Source: an uncultured archaeon
GTDB taxonomy: Archaea; Thermoproteota; EX4484-205; JAAOZP01
Reading direction: 5' to 3'
Length of the DNA stretch: 64,000 nucleotides
Assembly (NCBI GenBank): GCA_938045545.1
Contig: CALIBN010000015.1
Span: forward strand, 1-64,000
Shown: positions 1 to 8,991 of the stretch, piece after piece
Position numbering within the stretch: the first letter of the stretch is position 1
How the letters are laid out: every line of letters begins with the position of its first letter
Made by a program: the position numbers and the translations under genes
The notes under the pieces: generated by a model
The model's input: only the letters and a program-made list of their open reading frames with translations
Database searches by the model: none
Told to the model about the DNA's origin: nothing

Positions 1-709
1 TGATGTAGACGGGCTGCAGCTGGACAGGATAAGAATGCCAAGGTCAGTAATCAGAGCAGAGGCTAGTGAAAGGCTCTACTTGGAGATGACCGGGCTCACC
101 CCAATAGTGATGAAAAGAGATGGCAGGAGTTCGTTAGAAACTAGGTCTCTCAAGGGGTGTGGAGAGTATGCGAAAAGGTTAAATCAGTGAAAAGGAGCCT
201 GAAGTTTTCAGCAGCGGTTTTCCCATCTCCTTCGAACGCTGCTGCAAACCAGCTTCAAGACTGGGAGAAGTGGGTTGAGGAAGGATGGGTTGACTACGTG
301 TACACAATGGCTTATGCACAGGAATTCTACATGTTCAAGGCTTATGTGGATGGGGAGAGGAAGGCTTGCGAACCTGCAAAACTATACGTCGGAATAGGTG
401 CATGACAATTGTCCCCATCTGAGCTGAAAAACAGGTAAAGTATGTTGTAGTCGACTCTGGACTGCCTGGGGTACTGGTGTTCAACGGGGATTCTCTTCTT
501 AACAACAGGGAGCTTCTGAAGGCTGTTAGGGAAGCGAAGGAGGGAAAGTTTGAAGAAGATTCGTCAAGCTTTACAATCATGCTCAGCGTTGCCTTAGTCA
601 TAATCTTGCTCTGCACGGCATTGTTCTTGCTCTACCCGCGCAGAAAGAAGCGGGGAAAAACCAGTTCTCAGAGTAAAGCTTATTTGGTTAATAGGTTTTT
701 CAAAGGTTA
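1..709 (+). pseudogene. Broken GHL10-type (YddW-like) glycoside hydrolase, 5' end outside window
   Basis: Three reading frames carry consecutive parts of one protein. Bases 2-187 read DVDGLQLDRIRMP, the typical barrel segment with the sequence D-G-x-x-x-D-x-I-R. Bases about 172-405 read on with SAAVFPSPSNAA, DWEKWVEEGWVDYV and the barrel end YVGIGA. Bases about 440-709 give the last strand and helix (GVLVFNGDSLL) and a C-terminal membrane segment near 590-650 followed by basic residues. This order matches the glycosyl-hydrolase-like 10 family, proposed extracellular polysaccharide or peptidoglycan hydrolases. At least two frameshifts separate the parts. The C-terminal anchor suggests the ancestral protein was surface-exposed. 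The family call is fairly firm; whether the breaks are real is not. Confidence 0.6.
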
Positions 710-750
710 ATGTCCAGGATAAATGTAAACTCTAAGCTTATCCAAGCCCG

Positions 751-790
751 TAGCCCGGGGCTTGGTGGCCCCGGTGGCGCGCGGGGGCTA
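751..790. other. GC-rich inverted-repeat element upstream of vapBC
   Basis: This block is almost all G and C in an AT-leaning spacer. Bases 751-756 (TAGCCC) can pair with 785-790 (GGGCTA), and inside that 757-761 (GGGGC) pairs with 768-772 (GCCCC) around a 6-base loop. It could be a structured RNA, a terminator-like hairpin for the upstream gene, or an operator for the AbrB-type antitoxin just downstream. No tRNA T-arm or acceptor pairing is present. Only the structure is seen; the role is a guess. Confidence 0.3.
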
Positions 791-839
791 TGCGGTAAAA
801 GTTTAAATCGTTCCAACTAGAGTATAACTTTTGGCAACC

Positions 840-1112
840 ATGGTTGAACTTAGGGTGAAGGTAGGGGAAAAGGGGCAGATAATTATCCCAAAGATACTCA
901 GGGACAGATACGGAATACAGGAGGGGGTGCAGGTGATGATCGAGCCCGTGGAGGAAGGGGTTCTCATAAAGGGGAGGCCTTCTCCGGAAGAGGTGATGAG
1001 TAGACTCGGAAAGCATTTGGAGAGGATTAAGAAGCTTGGGGTCTCTGGTCCAAGATTGGGAGACCTTGGAAAGATCTGTCTTGAAATAGAGTTCGAGGAG
1101 AAGACGGGTTGA
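840..1112 (+). CDS. vapB: AbrB/VapB-family antitoxin
   Basis: The protein is about 90 residues with an N-terminal swapped-hairpin AbrB DNA-binding domain (VKVGEKGQIIIPKILRDRYGIQEGVQV), which normally binds the operon's own promoter. The C-terminal tail should wrap and inhibit the toxin. ATG 840 is preferred over TTG 831 because it begins immediately before the conserved domain; a TATA-like TTTAAAT lies near 801-808, giving a short leader. The gene overlaps the downstream PIN toxin by three bases, a coupling typical of VapBC operons. Target specificity cannot be read from sequence. Confidence 0.85.
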   Translation: MVELRVKVGEKGQIIIPKILRDRYGIQEGVQVMIEPVEEGVLIKGRPSPEEVMSRLGKHLERIKKLGVSGPRLGDLGKICLEIEFEEKTG

Positions 1113-1564
1113 AGGTTTTCCTAGACTCTTGTTTTCTGATATATCTGAACACCATGACCAGCGAGAATAGGAGGCTTTTAGAAGAGCTCTTCAAGAAGCT
1201 GCTGGGCGAGCAGCTTTTCATCAACATGCTGGTTGTGGACGAAGTACTTTACATGTCTAGAAAGTATGGTGTTGCCTACGACGTTACGTTGGACTTCCTA
1301 AAAAGTATTATACTGCCCTACACGGAAGTAGTACCCATAGATGAGGAGGATTTTAAGCCCATTGAAAAGTATCTCGTAAACTACAATCTGAAGCCCTCTG
1401 ACGCCATACACTTGGCCACGATGGAGAAGGCTGGGATAAGTAGCATAGTGTCTGAAGACGAGGACTTTGACAAGGTTAAAGAGGTTAAGAGGATCTGGCT
1501 TGGCGTTGACAGCGCTTTTAAACAGGAGCGTGCGCTATCCGGTAAAAACCGCAGGGCCACATGA
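1109..1564 (+). CDS. vapC: VapC-type PIN-domain toxin ribonuclease
   Basis: This 151-residue PIN domain starts with MKVFLDSCFLIY, where Asp6 is the first metal ligand. Further acidic residues follow: Glu near 45 (VVDEVLY), Asp near 98 (SDAIHLAT) and Asp/Glu near 115-119 (SEDEDFD). These are the usual four acidic positions of Mg-dependent PIN ribonucleases. The TTG start overlaps the antitoxin stop codon (TTGA), so translation is probably coupled. The last 15-20 residues are basic and beyond the usual domain end. As in other VapBC pairs, the likely role is RNA cleavage when the antitoxin is degraded. Confidence 0.85.
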   Translation: MKVFLDSCFLIYLNTMTSENRRLLEELFKKLLGEQLFINMLVVDEVLYMSRKYGVAYDVTLDFLKSIILPYTEVVPIDEEDFKPIEKYLVNYNLKPSDAIHLATMEKAGISSIVSEDEDFDKVKEVKRIWLGVDSAFKQERALSGKNRRAT

Positions 1565-1701
1565 AGATACAAAATATCGATTATTCAGATCGTTTATTTA
1601 AGGTCGTTCCACCACCGTTTATCAAGTTTTATTCCTTGAAAGACTAGGCCCGTAAAGCGCCTTCCTCATTTTTTCCAATTCATTCAGCTGCGTTCAGGAT
1701 C

Positions 1702-3036
1702 CTAACTGCTCACCCTCACGTTTCTTATCCTTATTTTCGGTGCGACCCTACCAGCCTCGTTCCTAGTCATCCTGCCGACAGCGTCTACGGATCGAAGTAT
1801 CTCGAAAACAGTGCTTCCGACCATAGTGTTTTTCACGGGATGCTTCACCTCCCCGTTTTCAACGAGGAACCCGTGATCTATAAGGCTCGATATGTTTGTC
1901 GACCCCCCGACTGGACCCAGCGAGCTGTCGTAAACATATATTCCCCGCTTTACGTCTTTAAAAAGCTCCTCATCCCCGTAATCCCCCGGAGCTATCTGAA
2001 GATTAGTTAGGCTGGGCACAGGCTTCTCGGCTAAACTGGGCCTAGCTGCATGCCCATTGTTCTCAATATTCAAAGCGTTAGCCGTATAGGAATCAGTAAT
2101 ATAGTTCACCAGCAACCCTTTCTCAACTATCCTGACCCTGCTACAGGGGTAGCCCTCGTCGTCGAAAGGCGAGGAAGCCCAGCCGGAAGGATAGAGGGGA
2201 TCGTCGAGTATGCTCAATTTTTCACTCGCAACGCTAGACCCCAGTTTTCCAGAGTAGTAGGAGGATTTTTGGAGAACGTAGAACGCGTTCGCACCATAGC
2301 CGACGATGCGTTCCAGCGTCCCAAGCGTTGTCCTCTCGTCGAGAATCAGAGCATACTCGCCGCTCTCAACCCCTTTACCGCCCACGCTTTTAACAGCCTT
2401 CCTCGCAGCATTCTCCCCAGCCTCTTCAAACCTCAGCTCCGTAATGGATCTGGTTAGAAAATAATCGTACCCGGTTCCGATTTCACCATTATCCCCCTTC
2501 TTAAGCGCCTCAATGCCGAAGAAGAGCCTGGAAGACTTCTGCTTCCTCTCAACCCCCAGCGAGTTCGCGATGAAGCCTTCGGACACGCTTAGGCCAGCCC
2601 GGCCGGATGCATCAAGCGTCTTATCAACATTTTTCAAGGCCTGCACACCGTTTAAAACTTTCAACACAAGCTCCTCTGAGGTCAGCGCCGCTATAGCGTC
2701 GTCATACAGTCCCTGAACCTCCACCAGCTTTCCTTCTCCAGGAAGCGAGACGAAAGCATCATCCGGAGGCGTGCATCTCGCCAAGGCTATTGCCCTCTTC
2801 ACAGCCTTCTCAACCCTATGCTCATCGAGCAGCGTAGAGGTTGAAATACCGATCGACTTACCTATGTAAACCCTAACGCCGAAGGATGAGGAAAGACCCT
2901 CGTCAACACTCCTTACAAAACTCCTCTCCAGAGATAGGCTGAGAGACCTCTCCACCGAGGCGACTATTTCAGCTTGGCTGGCGCCAAGCCTCTCAGCAAG
3001 CCTAACCCCTTTAACACAGAGATCGAGCGCATCCAT
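1702..3036 (-). CDS. pmbA: TldE/PmbA-family subunit of the TldD-TldE protease
   Basis: The 444-residue protein matches the length and fold of the TldE/PmbA half of the TldD/E heterodimer, a metalloprotease that trims unfolded or modified peptides. It lacks the HExxxH motif, as expected for the non-catalytic subunit. Typical segments are the N-terminal LGASQAEIVASVE, the mid-protein LILDERTTLGTLERI and the C-terminal GSTNISS. The catalytic partner lies upstream on the same strand at 3937-5328, about 0.9 kb away and separated by an interrupted gene on the other strand. The pair would normally be adjacent, so the spacer looks like a later insertion. Confidence 0.85.
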   Translation of the reverse strand: MDALDLCVKGVRLAERLGASQAEIVASVERSLSLSLERSFVRSVDEGLSSSFGVRVYIGKSIGISTSTLLDEHRVEKAVKRAIALARCTPPDDAFVSLPGEGKLVEVQGLYDDAIAALTSEELVLKVLNGVQALKNVDKTLDASGRAGLSVSEGFIANSLGVERKQKSSRLFFGIEALKKGDNGEIGTGYDYFLTRSITELRFEEAGENAARKAVKSVGGKGVESGEYALILDERTTLGTLERIVGYGANAFYVLQKSSYYSGKLGSSVASEKLSILDDPLYPSGWASSPFDDEGYPCSRVRIVEKGLLVNYITDSYTANALNIENNGHAARPSLAEKPVPSLTNLQIAPGDYGDEELFKDVKRGIYVYDSSLGPVGGSTNISSLIDHGFLVENGEVKHPVKNTMVGSTVFEILRSVDAVGRMTRNEAGRVAPKIRIRNVRVSS

Positions 3037-3165
3037 CTATCTCCTGCCCCCGACGACAATACCTCTCAGCGTACGTTCCTCTCGGAAACCAGTATTCATC
3101 GAGAGTTCTTGTTGCTACAGGTATGTTTAAAAACTTTATGCGACAAAGAGGGAAATAGGCTAATC

Positions 3166-3882
3166 ATGAATATGATTAGAAAGAAGAAGTTCAAGTATCC
3201 TGATAACCTAGATGAGGAGAAGGTCATGAAGAAATGGAGGGAAGCATAGAGTTAGCTCCTTCTTTGATCAATTCGATATTTAAGAATGGACAGGTAAAGG
3301 TAATGAGACGTGGAGAATTGATCGGTAGGCTGAAGGAGATGGATATAGATCATGATGATGCAGAAGACATAATCTAAGCTGAGAAAAAGAAACTGCTACA
3401 CTATGATAGTAAAACACAATCATATTACTGGATCCAGGAGGGGGAAAGGGAGGAAGAGATTAACAAGACGGAACGATTGGAAAAGGCGATTGAAGACATA
3501 GTTATGAAGAGAAATGTGAAATGGCTTAGTAGAGAGGAGCTGATAAGGGAATTAATAGACAAGGAGTTTTCGAGAGAAGACATAGAAAGGGCCATTCGTG
3601 AAGCGATAAGGGACTGTGTAATTGATTCGCATGAATCTGAAGACATGCTTAGACTCGTTCCAGAAAAAGAACGAGCCAGAATGTGGGAGTTGAGAAGATT
3701 AGAAAGACTAGATTTAAAGAAAAGGCTTTATGAGAAGATGATGATAGAGCATGCATTAGGCTCGCGTGCTAGATGTCTATATTTACGGAAAAGGAGGTTA
3801 CAAAGTCGACTGGGAGCTGTTAATCGATGAAGCAGAAGATGCCCGCAGAATTGCAGAGAAGCTTAAACCCCCCTATACCTAG
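3166..3882 (+). pseudogene. Interrupted gene of unknown function between tldE and tldD
   Basis: A short frame 3166-3249 (27 codons, MNMIRKKKFKYP) overlaps a second frame that begins with ATG 3234. The second frame is stopped by an in-frame TAA at 3375-3377, then reads openly to about 3765 with charged helical sequence (REELIRELIDKEFSREDIERAI). It must then shift frame to continue as DVYIYGKGGYKVDWELL and end at TAG 3882. Continuity of charged, helix-rich sequence across the breaks suggests one ancestral protein of roughly 210 residues, perhaps with winged-helix-like parts. I do not recognise the family. A TATA-like TTTAAAAAC stands near 3125. Confidence 0.45.
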
Positions 3883-3936
3883 ACGCAAGGAAAGAAAGGA
3901 GGAGTGAGCTCATCTGTAGCAGATTAAGAACTCTCT

Positions 3937-5328
3937 TTATCTTCTACCGCCGACTACGACATCCTTCACAGCGAGATGCGGCCCCCCGCCGGAAACAGGA
4001 ACCCACTGCCCATCCTTCCCGCAAGTCCCAGGGAATGCTAGTTTCAAATCTTTTCCCACGCCTATCACGTTGTTCAACACGTCTAGGGTTAACCCGGACA
4101 TCGATACGTTTTGAACCTTCTCCCGTATTTTCCCGTTTTCAATCAGGTAGCCCTCCTGCGCGGTGAAGTAGAACTGCCCCCTAGCCGGGTCAACATACCC
4201 GCCGTAGGATTTCGCCAAATATATGCCATTCTTCACCAGTTCAGCAAGCTCCTCGAAGCTGTATTCACCGTTTTCAACGAAAGTGTTGCTCATCCTCACT
4301 ATTGGTTTGCTTGAAAAATTCATGGCTCTAGCAGCCCCGTTTGGCTTAGCATCTAGATGGGCAGCGGTCTCCAGCGAGTGAAGGTATCCTACAAGGATGC
4401 CGTTTCTAACTATTTCCCTTCTCTCCGCCTTCGTCCCCTCCGAGTCGTAAGGATATGATCCTCTCATTCCTGGGATGGTTGGGTCGTCAACCACGTTTAC
4501 AGTTTCCCCTCCAACCTTTTTGCCGATCAGCCCTGAAAGAATAGACCTGTTGGCCTTGACAGCATCAGCCTCAGCCGCATGCCCGAAAGCCTCGTGGATA
4601 AACACTCCCACCAGGCTCTGATCCATCAGGATGTTCATTCTCCCGCTGGGAGGGGGGAGAGCCCTAAGAAGATCGACGCCTCTTCTACCCAGCTCCGAGC
4701 CCTCCTTAACGTGGTCGAACTCTTCCACAAGCTCCCAGCCACTGCTTCCGCCTACGGCGGTACTCACGTTTTGAACAAGGTCACCATCTTTGGCGACCGC
4801 TGAGCCGGAGAGCCTTACGCTGCACACCTCGTAACGGACTTCTGAACCATAACTGTTCACAACGTATTCTTTTTTCACACTGTCAGAGAGCCCGACCATG
4901 GTTGTAACTATTCCCTCATTACCCTTCCATATGCACTTGTCGAACTCGAGGGCAATCTTCACTTTCTCCTCGAGCGAAACATCCCTAGGATCAGTCTTCA
5001 CGTTCAAGCGAACATCGTCCTCATAAGTTTTCTCTATCCTAATCCTTGACTTTTCAGCAACCTTCTCAGATACGGCTTTAGCTGTCCTGTAGGCTTTTTC
5101 CAAAGCAGAGTTTATCGCTTGAACGGAAAGATCAGTTGTGTAGTAGAACCCCCAGCCCCCGTTGAACAATACTCTCGCAGCACCGCCGATGCTCGTGTTA
5201 TGAGACACTTCTTCAACAACACCTTTTCTAATCGAAATTGATGTTGACTCCACCTCGGTTATCCTGAAGTCTGCAAAACCTTCACTCCCCAGCTCCAAGG
5301 AGCCGAATAGTTTCCTCATTTCACTCAA
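3937..5328 (-). CDS. tldD: TldD metalloprotease, catalytic subunit
   Basis: The 463-residue protein carries the TldD active-site motif HEAFGHAAE near residue 245; the two His of HExxxH bind zinc. Conserved C-terminal features are also present (MSGLTLDVLNNVIGVGKDL and GTCGKDGQWVPVSGGGPH), including the Cys seen in many homologues. With TldE (1702-3036) it should form the cytoplasmic heterodimer that degrades small unfolded peptides. The two genes share a strand. Start ATG 5328 opens directly into the conserved N-terminus, and a TATA-like stretch lies in the spacer before it. Confidence 0.9.
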   Translation of the reverse strand: MSEMRKLFGSLELGSEGFADFRITEVESTSISIRKGVVEEVSHNTSIGGAARVLFNGGWGFYYTTDLSVQAINSALEKAYRTAKAVSEKVAEKSRIRIEKTYEDDVRLNVKTDPRDVSLEEKVKIALEFDKCIWKGNEGIVTTMVGLSDSVKKEYVVNSYGSEVRYEVCSVRLSGSAVAKDGDLVQNVSTAVGGSSGWELVEEFDHVKEGSELGRRGVDLLRALPPPSGRMNILMDQSLVGVFIHEAFGHAAEADAVKANRSILSGLIGKKVGGETVNVVDDPTIPGMRGSYPYDSEGTKAERREIVRNGILVGYLHSLETAAHLDAKPNGAARAMNFSSKPIVRMSNTFVENGEYSFEELAELVKNGIYLAKSYGGYVDPARGQFYFTAQEGYLIENGKIREKVQNVSMSGLTLDVLNNVIGVGKDLKLAFPGTCGKDGQWVPVSGGGPHLAVKDVVVGGRR

Positions 5329-5433
5329 CTCGCGTTTAAGCTGTTTAAACGCTTTTATAACCTTTACCCGGTTTCCGGTTCAAGAATAAACTAAAGCCAA
5401 AAGCCTTAATATTGTTAATGCGTCTAAATCATT

Positions 5434-6768
5434 ATGATTGAAGACAGGGCTGTTGAGCTTCATAAGAAGTATGGGGGCAAGATCCAGGTTATTCCAAAGG
5501 TGCCTATTAAAAGCCTTGAAGACTTCTCAATATGGTATACGCCGGGGGTTGCCTCCCCATGCAGGCTGATATCCTCAGATAAAGAGCTTTCGTTCGAATT
5601 AACGTCGAGATGGAACCTGGTCGCGGTGGTTAGTGACGGCAGCAGGGTTCTCGGCCTCGGGAACATTGGGCCCTACGCTGGCTACCCGGTTATTGAGGGC
5701 AAATGTCTCCTTTTCAAGTTTCTAGGAGGCGTCGACGCTGTCCCGATAACATTAGCAACGCAGGACGCGGATAAGATAATAGAGACCGTAAGGCTGATTT
5801 CACCATCCTTCGGCGGAATAAATCTTGAGGACATTGAAAGCCCCAAGTGCTTCCAGATACTTGAAACCCTCCAAAAATCCCTGGAAATACCTGTTTGGCA
5901 CGATGACCAGCAGGGCACCTCGCTGGTAGTTTTGGCAGCGTTGATCAACGCGCTTAAAATCGTTGGGAAAAAGCTGGAGGAGGCCAGGATCACGATAATG
6001 GGCTCTGGAGCCGCAGGAATGGCTACTGCAAGACTACTGATTAAGGCAGGGGCGAGCGGGAGAAACATGCTGATCGTCGACAGCAAAGGGATTTTAAGCT
6101 CTTCAAGGTCGGACATGGAAAAACTATCGGCAGCAAACCCTTGGAAGGCCGAGCTGGCTATGAGGACAAATCCTGAGAATATCGAGGGTGGTGCTGAAGA
6201 TGCTTTAAAGGATTCGGACGTCTTAATCGCACTATCAGTTCCGAAGCCAGGTACAGTTAAGAAAGAATGGATACGTAAGATGGCTGGAGACCCGGTAGTC
6301 TTCGCCCTGGCGAACCCTCTCCCTGAAATATGGCCGGACGACGCTAAGGCCGGAGGCGCTAGAATCGTTGCTACGGGAAGAAGTGATTTTCCAAACCAGG
6401 TTAACAACAGTTTAGCCTTCCCCTCGGTTTTCAGAGGAGTGTTAACAGTAAGGTCTAGAGCGATAACTGATGAGCTTTGCATCGAGGGCGCTAGGTCCCT
6501 AGCGCTTTACGCTGAAAACAAGGGGTTGAACGAGAATAGCATATTGCCGACAATGGATGACTATATGGCTTATGTTGAAGTTGCTCGAAGCATTGCGAAA
6601 AAAGCTATTGAACTAAACCTGGCAAGGAGAAAATATTCTGACAATGAGCTGTATGACGCGATACATTCAATAATAGCGTATCAAAGAGTTTTAATGAGAA
6701 ACATGATTAAAAGCGGGTTGGCAGGCCAATATCAGCCTAACACTTGGCATGCACCTGGGGATGATTAG
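5434..6768 (+). CDS. NAD(P)-dependent malic enzyme
   Basis: The enzyme decarboxylates malate to pyruvate with reduction of NAD(P). The 444-residue sequence has the family landmarks in order: the IWYTPGVASPC tyrosine region, the EGKCLLFKF catalytic lysine region, the metal-binding HDDQQGTS, a Rossmann GSGAAGMATARLL and the ANPLPEIWPDDA segment. It is of the short prokaryotic type without a phosphotransacetylase tail. A TATA-like TTAATATTG lies about 25 bases before ATG 5434. It links the C4 pool to pyruvate, complementing the one-carbon and glycerol genes nearby. Cofactor preference is not clear. Confidence 0.9.
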   Translation: MIEDRAVELHKKYGGKIQVIPKVPIKSLEDFSIWYTPGVASPCRLISSDKELSFELTSRWNLVAVVSDGSRVLGLGNIGPYAGYPVIEGKCLLFKFLGGVDAVPITLATQDADKIIETVRLISPSFGGINLEDIESPKCFQILETLQKSLEIPVWHDDQQGTSLVVLAALINALKIVGKKLEEARITIMGSGAAGMATARLLIKAGASGRNMLIVDSKGILSSSRSDMEKLSAANPWKAELAMRTNPENIEGGAEDALKDSDVLIALSVPKPGTVKKEWIRKMAGDPVVFALANPLPEIWPDDAKAGGARIVATGRSDFPNQVNNSLAFPSVFRGVLTVRSRAITDELCIEGARSLALYAENKGLNENSILPTMDDYMAYVEVARSIAKKAIELNLARRKYSDNELYDAIHSIIAYQRVLMRNMIKSGLAGQYQPNTWHAPGDD

Positions 6769-6770
6769 GT

Positions 6771-7241
6771 TTGAATGGGGGTAAGCGCAGGTTAAGCGTA
6801 TGGACCATAGGACATGGAAGCCTTTCAAAAGACTTTTTCCTAAGCCTTTTGAAGAAGCACGGAATCAACCTGCTGGTGGATGTACGCAGGTTCCCAACAT
6901 CCAAGCTTGAGCATTTTCACAAAGAGAGTATGGAGAAATGGCTTCCGGAAGAAGGCGTGGAATACCTGTGGCTTGGAGAAGAGCTTGGGGGTTATCGTCG
7001 AGGAGGATACGAGAAACACATGGAGACAAGTCTTTTCAGAGAGGGTGTTGAAAAACTTCTAGACCTGGCGAGAGGCAGAAGAGTATGCATGATGTGTCTT
7101 GAAACCGATCCGAAATATTGCCACAGAAGGTTTATAGCGCGATATTTAAGAAAGAAGGGTGTTAGAATATTTCACATCAGTAGCGTTTCAAAGCGGGTTG
7201 AGAAGCCTGAATCCTACCCCTTTTCACCATCTCCTCCTTAA
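6771..7241 (+). CDS. DUF488 family protein
   Basis: This 156-residue protein begins with WTIGHGSLSKDFFLSLL and contains LLVDVRRFPTS and MMCLETDPKYCHRRF, the hallmark segments of DUF488. The CxxC-like Cys/His cluster in the last motif is characteristic. It follows malic enzyme by two bases on the same strand, so the two are probably co-transcribed, with a TTG start. Biochemical function of the family is not established. The 3' end overlaps, on the other strand, a short hydrolase remnant. Confidence 0.8.
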   Translation: MNGGKRRLSVWTIGHGSLSKDFFLSLLKKHGINLLVDVRRFPTSKLEHFHKESMEKWLPEEGVEYLWLGEELGGYRRGGYEKHMETSLFREGVEKLLDLARGRRVCMMCLETDPKYCHRRFIARYLRKKGVRIFHISSVSKRVEKPESYPFSPSPP

Positions 7242-7345
7242 CCCGTAGCACCGTCTACACGCATGTGATGCCTGGTTAGCGCGGCCCTTCTGCAGTTCGC
7301 GCATTTACAAAAAACCTCTGGCAATCCCTCTGTCCCGGCTGTCAC
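7238..7345 (-). pseudogene. N-terminal remnant of a PhnP-type MBL-fold hydrolase
   Basis: A 35-codon frame reads VTAGTEGLPEVFCKCANC and then RRAALTRHHMR. The GTxxxGxPxxxCxCxxC pattern is the N-terminal beta-lactamase-fold and zinc-site signature of PhnP-like phosphohydrolases. Nothing recognisable follows: the frame ends in TAA inside the convergent DUF488 gene, and a stop lies just upstream. The rest of the gene, including the HxHxDH site, is missing. The similarity is short, so the call is tentative. Confidence 0.4.
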
Positions 7346-7488
7346 TAGAAAATGATCCTAATATTCATCAGCATAAACACTAACGCGTGTAACCCTATTT
7401 AGAGTTAGCGGTGACGAGCCTACGATTAGCCCGCGATTAAACACTTTAGGAGAAACCTAAGAGGTGGGTATAAGCGTTCAGAATGGGT

Positions 7489-8899
7489 TTAAGCAGCCTC
7501 AGAGATTTTTTCGTGAGACAGAACCTTCAGCTCGTAAGTCCACTTATCGTAGTACAGGTTTCCCCCTTTCCACCCCACTTCCCCGCGTTGATTGTCAACA
7601 GTATCTGACCTAAAATACTTTTTAGGAGGAGTAAGGTTAACCGAGAGATCCGTGTTCGCCACAAGCCTGTAGTGATCGATGTTCCCGAAGTAGAACCGGC
7701 GGTACTTTTCAACCTTCCTCCAATGGCCGCCGAAAGACGGGTCTGCGTACAACCAGCCGTAGGGCTCAACGTAGAACTGGACCCAGTCGCGTGGACTCGG
7801 TCTAATGGGATTAAGATACCATCCTGACTGCCACCTGCCGGAACCCCGCTTATCCTGCATAGGGTTATGAAGAGCAGGGCTTGGACACCGCAGTCCCCCC
7901 TAAGGTTTCTCGCAGCATAATCACTGATGCATTCAATCGTCGAATATTCCGGCACCAGCGCGTAGCTAACGTTTCCCGTTATCCAATCGTATATGCGCCA
8001 AGCCTTAAGATAGGGGTTGGATTCCCCGGCGACGAGTTCGTCCGCAAGCCTTCCAAGATACGGTGTGAAGGCTACGTGTGGTAGAAACTCGGAAGTGAAC
8101 CTCCTGTATGACTCGCTCTCAATATAGGGGCTTACTCTCTCAGGATCTATCTCCACGTAGGCAGCGTTCACCACGTATTCGTATTCAACGCTGAATTCAA
8201 GCCCCCGTCTTTAACTGATTTTCCCTCGAAATATATATTGTCCTCTGGAGGGATTCTCCGGGGCAAGAAAATACTTCTCGGGTAAGTTGACACGAGTTTA
8301 ACAAACGGTTGCAACTCATTCCTCTGAGGGAAGGGAATCCAGACCCTTACGGTCTCCCCTTCCGGAACAGCCTCAGGCTTAACCCTTAAAACCATTGACA
8401 CTCTGTTTTTGACCGGCTCCACATGCCTAGTGCCTAATTCTACTGCTCTACGAACAACGGTGTCTAAATGTTTACGCAGCATGCCTGTGATCTCAGTATA
8501 GTTCCTTGCTTTAATTCTGCTTCTAACTTCATCTCTTTCCCTCAAGAAGTTAGGTAGAAAGTTTCTGAAGATCCTTATTTCCCCCTCAATCTCCATATGG
8601 TCTATGAGGCCTTACCCAAGCCATTCGTCGAACTCACTCATAGTTAAACCCGGTATCTGCTCACTAAGCGATTTGAAAGCGTCCTCTTTTTAAAGACAGT
8701 AGTCCCACTTAACCCTCATAATCCTCTCCAGTTCCCATTCTAACCTGGATCTGAGAAGCGTGGGAAGCGTCCTTCCATCAGACAGCAACCGGTTTATCGC
8801 GCCCACGGCCTCTTTAAACAAGCCTTCCTACTCAAGGCGGCGAACCGCATCGGGTAAGCCGGCCACTAGGAATCCAGCATCTAGATCATCATTCTGCAA
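7489..8899 (-). pseudogene. Decayed transglutaminase-like cysteine protease gene
   Basis: The 5' portion (8899 down to 8597) is interrupted by a TAG and two TAA codons in one frame (RRLE*EGLFKEA, WDYCL*KEDAFK, EWLG*GLIDH). A further frame 8596-8168 gives a beta-rich domain, and after a shift at a run of five C near 8207 the transglutaminase core follows. The core keeps GDCGVQALLF with the catalytic Cys and GVPA. A second shift near 7850 leads to RWQSGW and FYVEPYGWLYADPS. The residue expected to be the catalytic His before DWVQFY is Arg (codon CGC). Three stops, two shifts and a lost active-site residue make real decay likely. Confidence 0.75.
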
Positions 8900-8991
8900 G
8901 CCTGTTTAACTAGCGGCGAATACCTATTTAGGTATTAGCTGGCAAAGTATAAATCCTTATGCATAACTAAAATTAACGAATCGGAAGCCAT

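Noticed and set aside
746-820. tRNA-like GC-rich stretch before vapBC
   Set aside because: It has no T-arm consensus, no anticodon stem and no acceptor pairing.
2050-2457. Long plus-strand frame inside the TldE gene
   Set aside because: It is antisense to a clearly coding, family-matching gene and has no start context.
5682-6482. 266-codon minus-strand frame inside malic enzyme
   Set aside because: It is the mirror of a conserved coding frame, low in complexity and without any motif.
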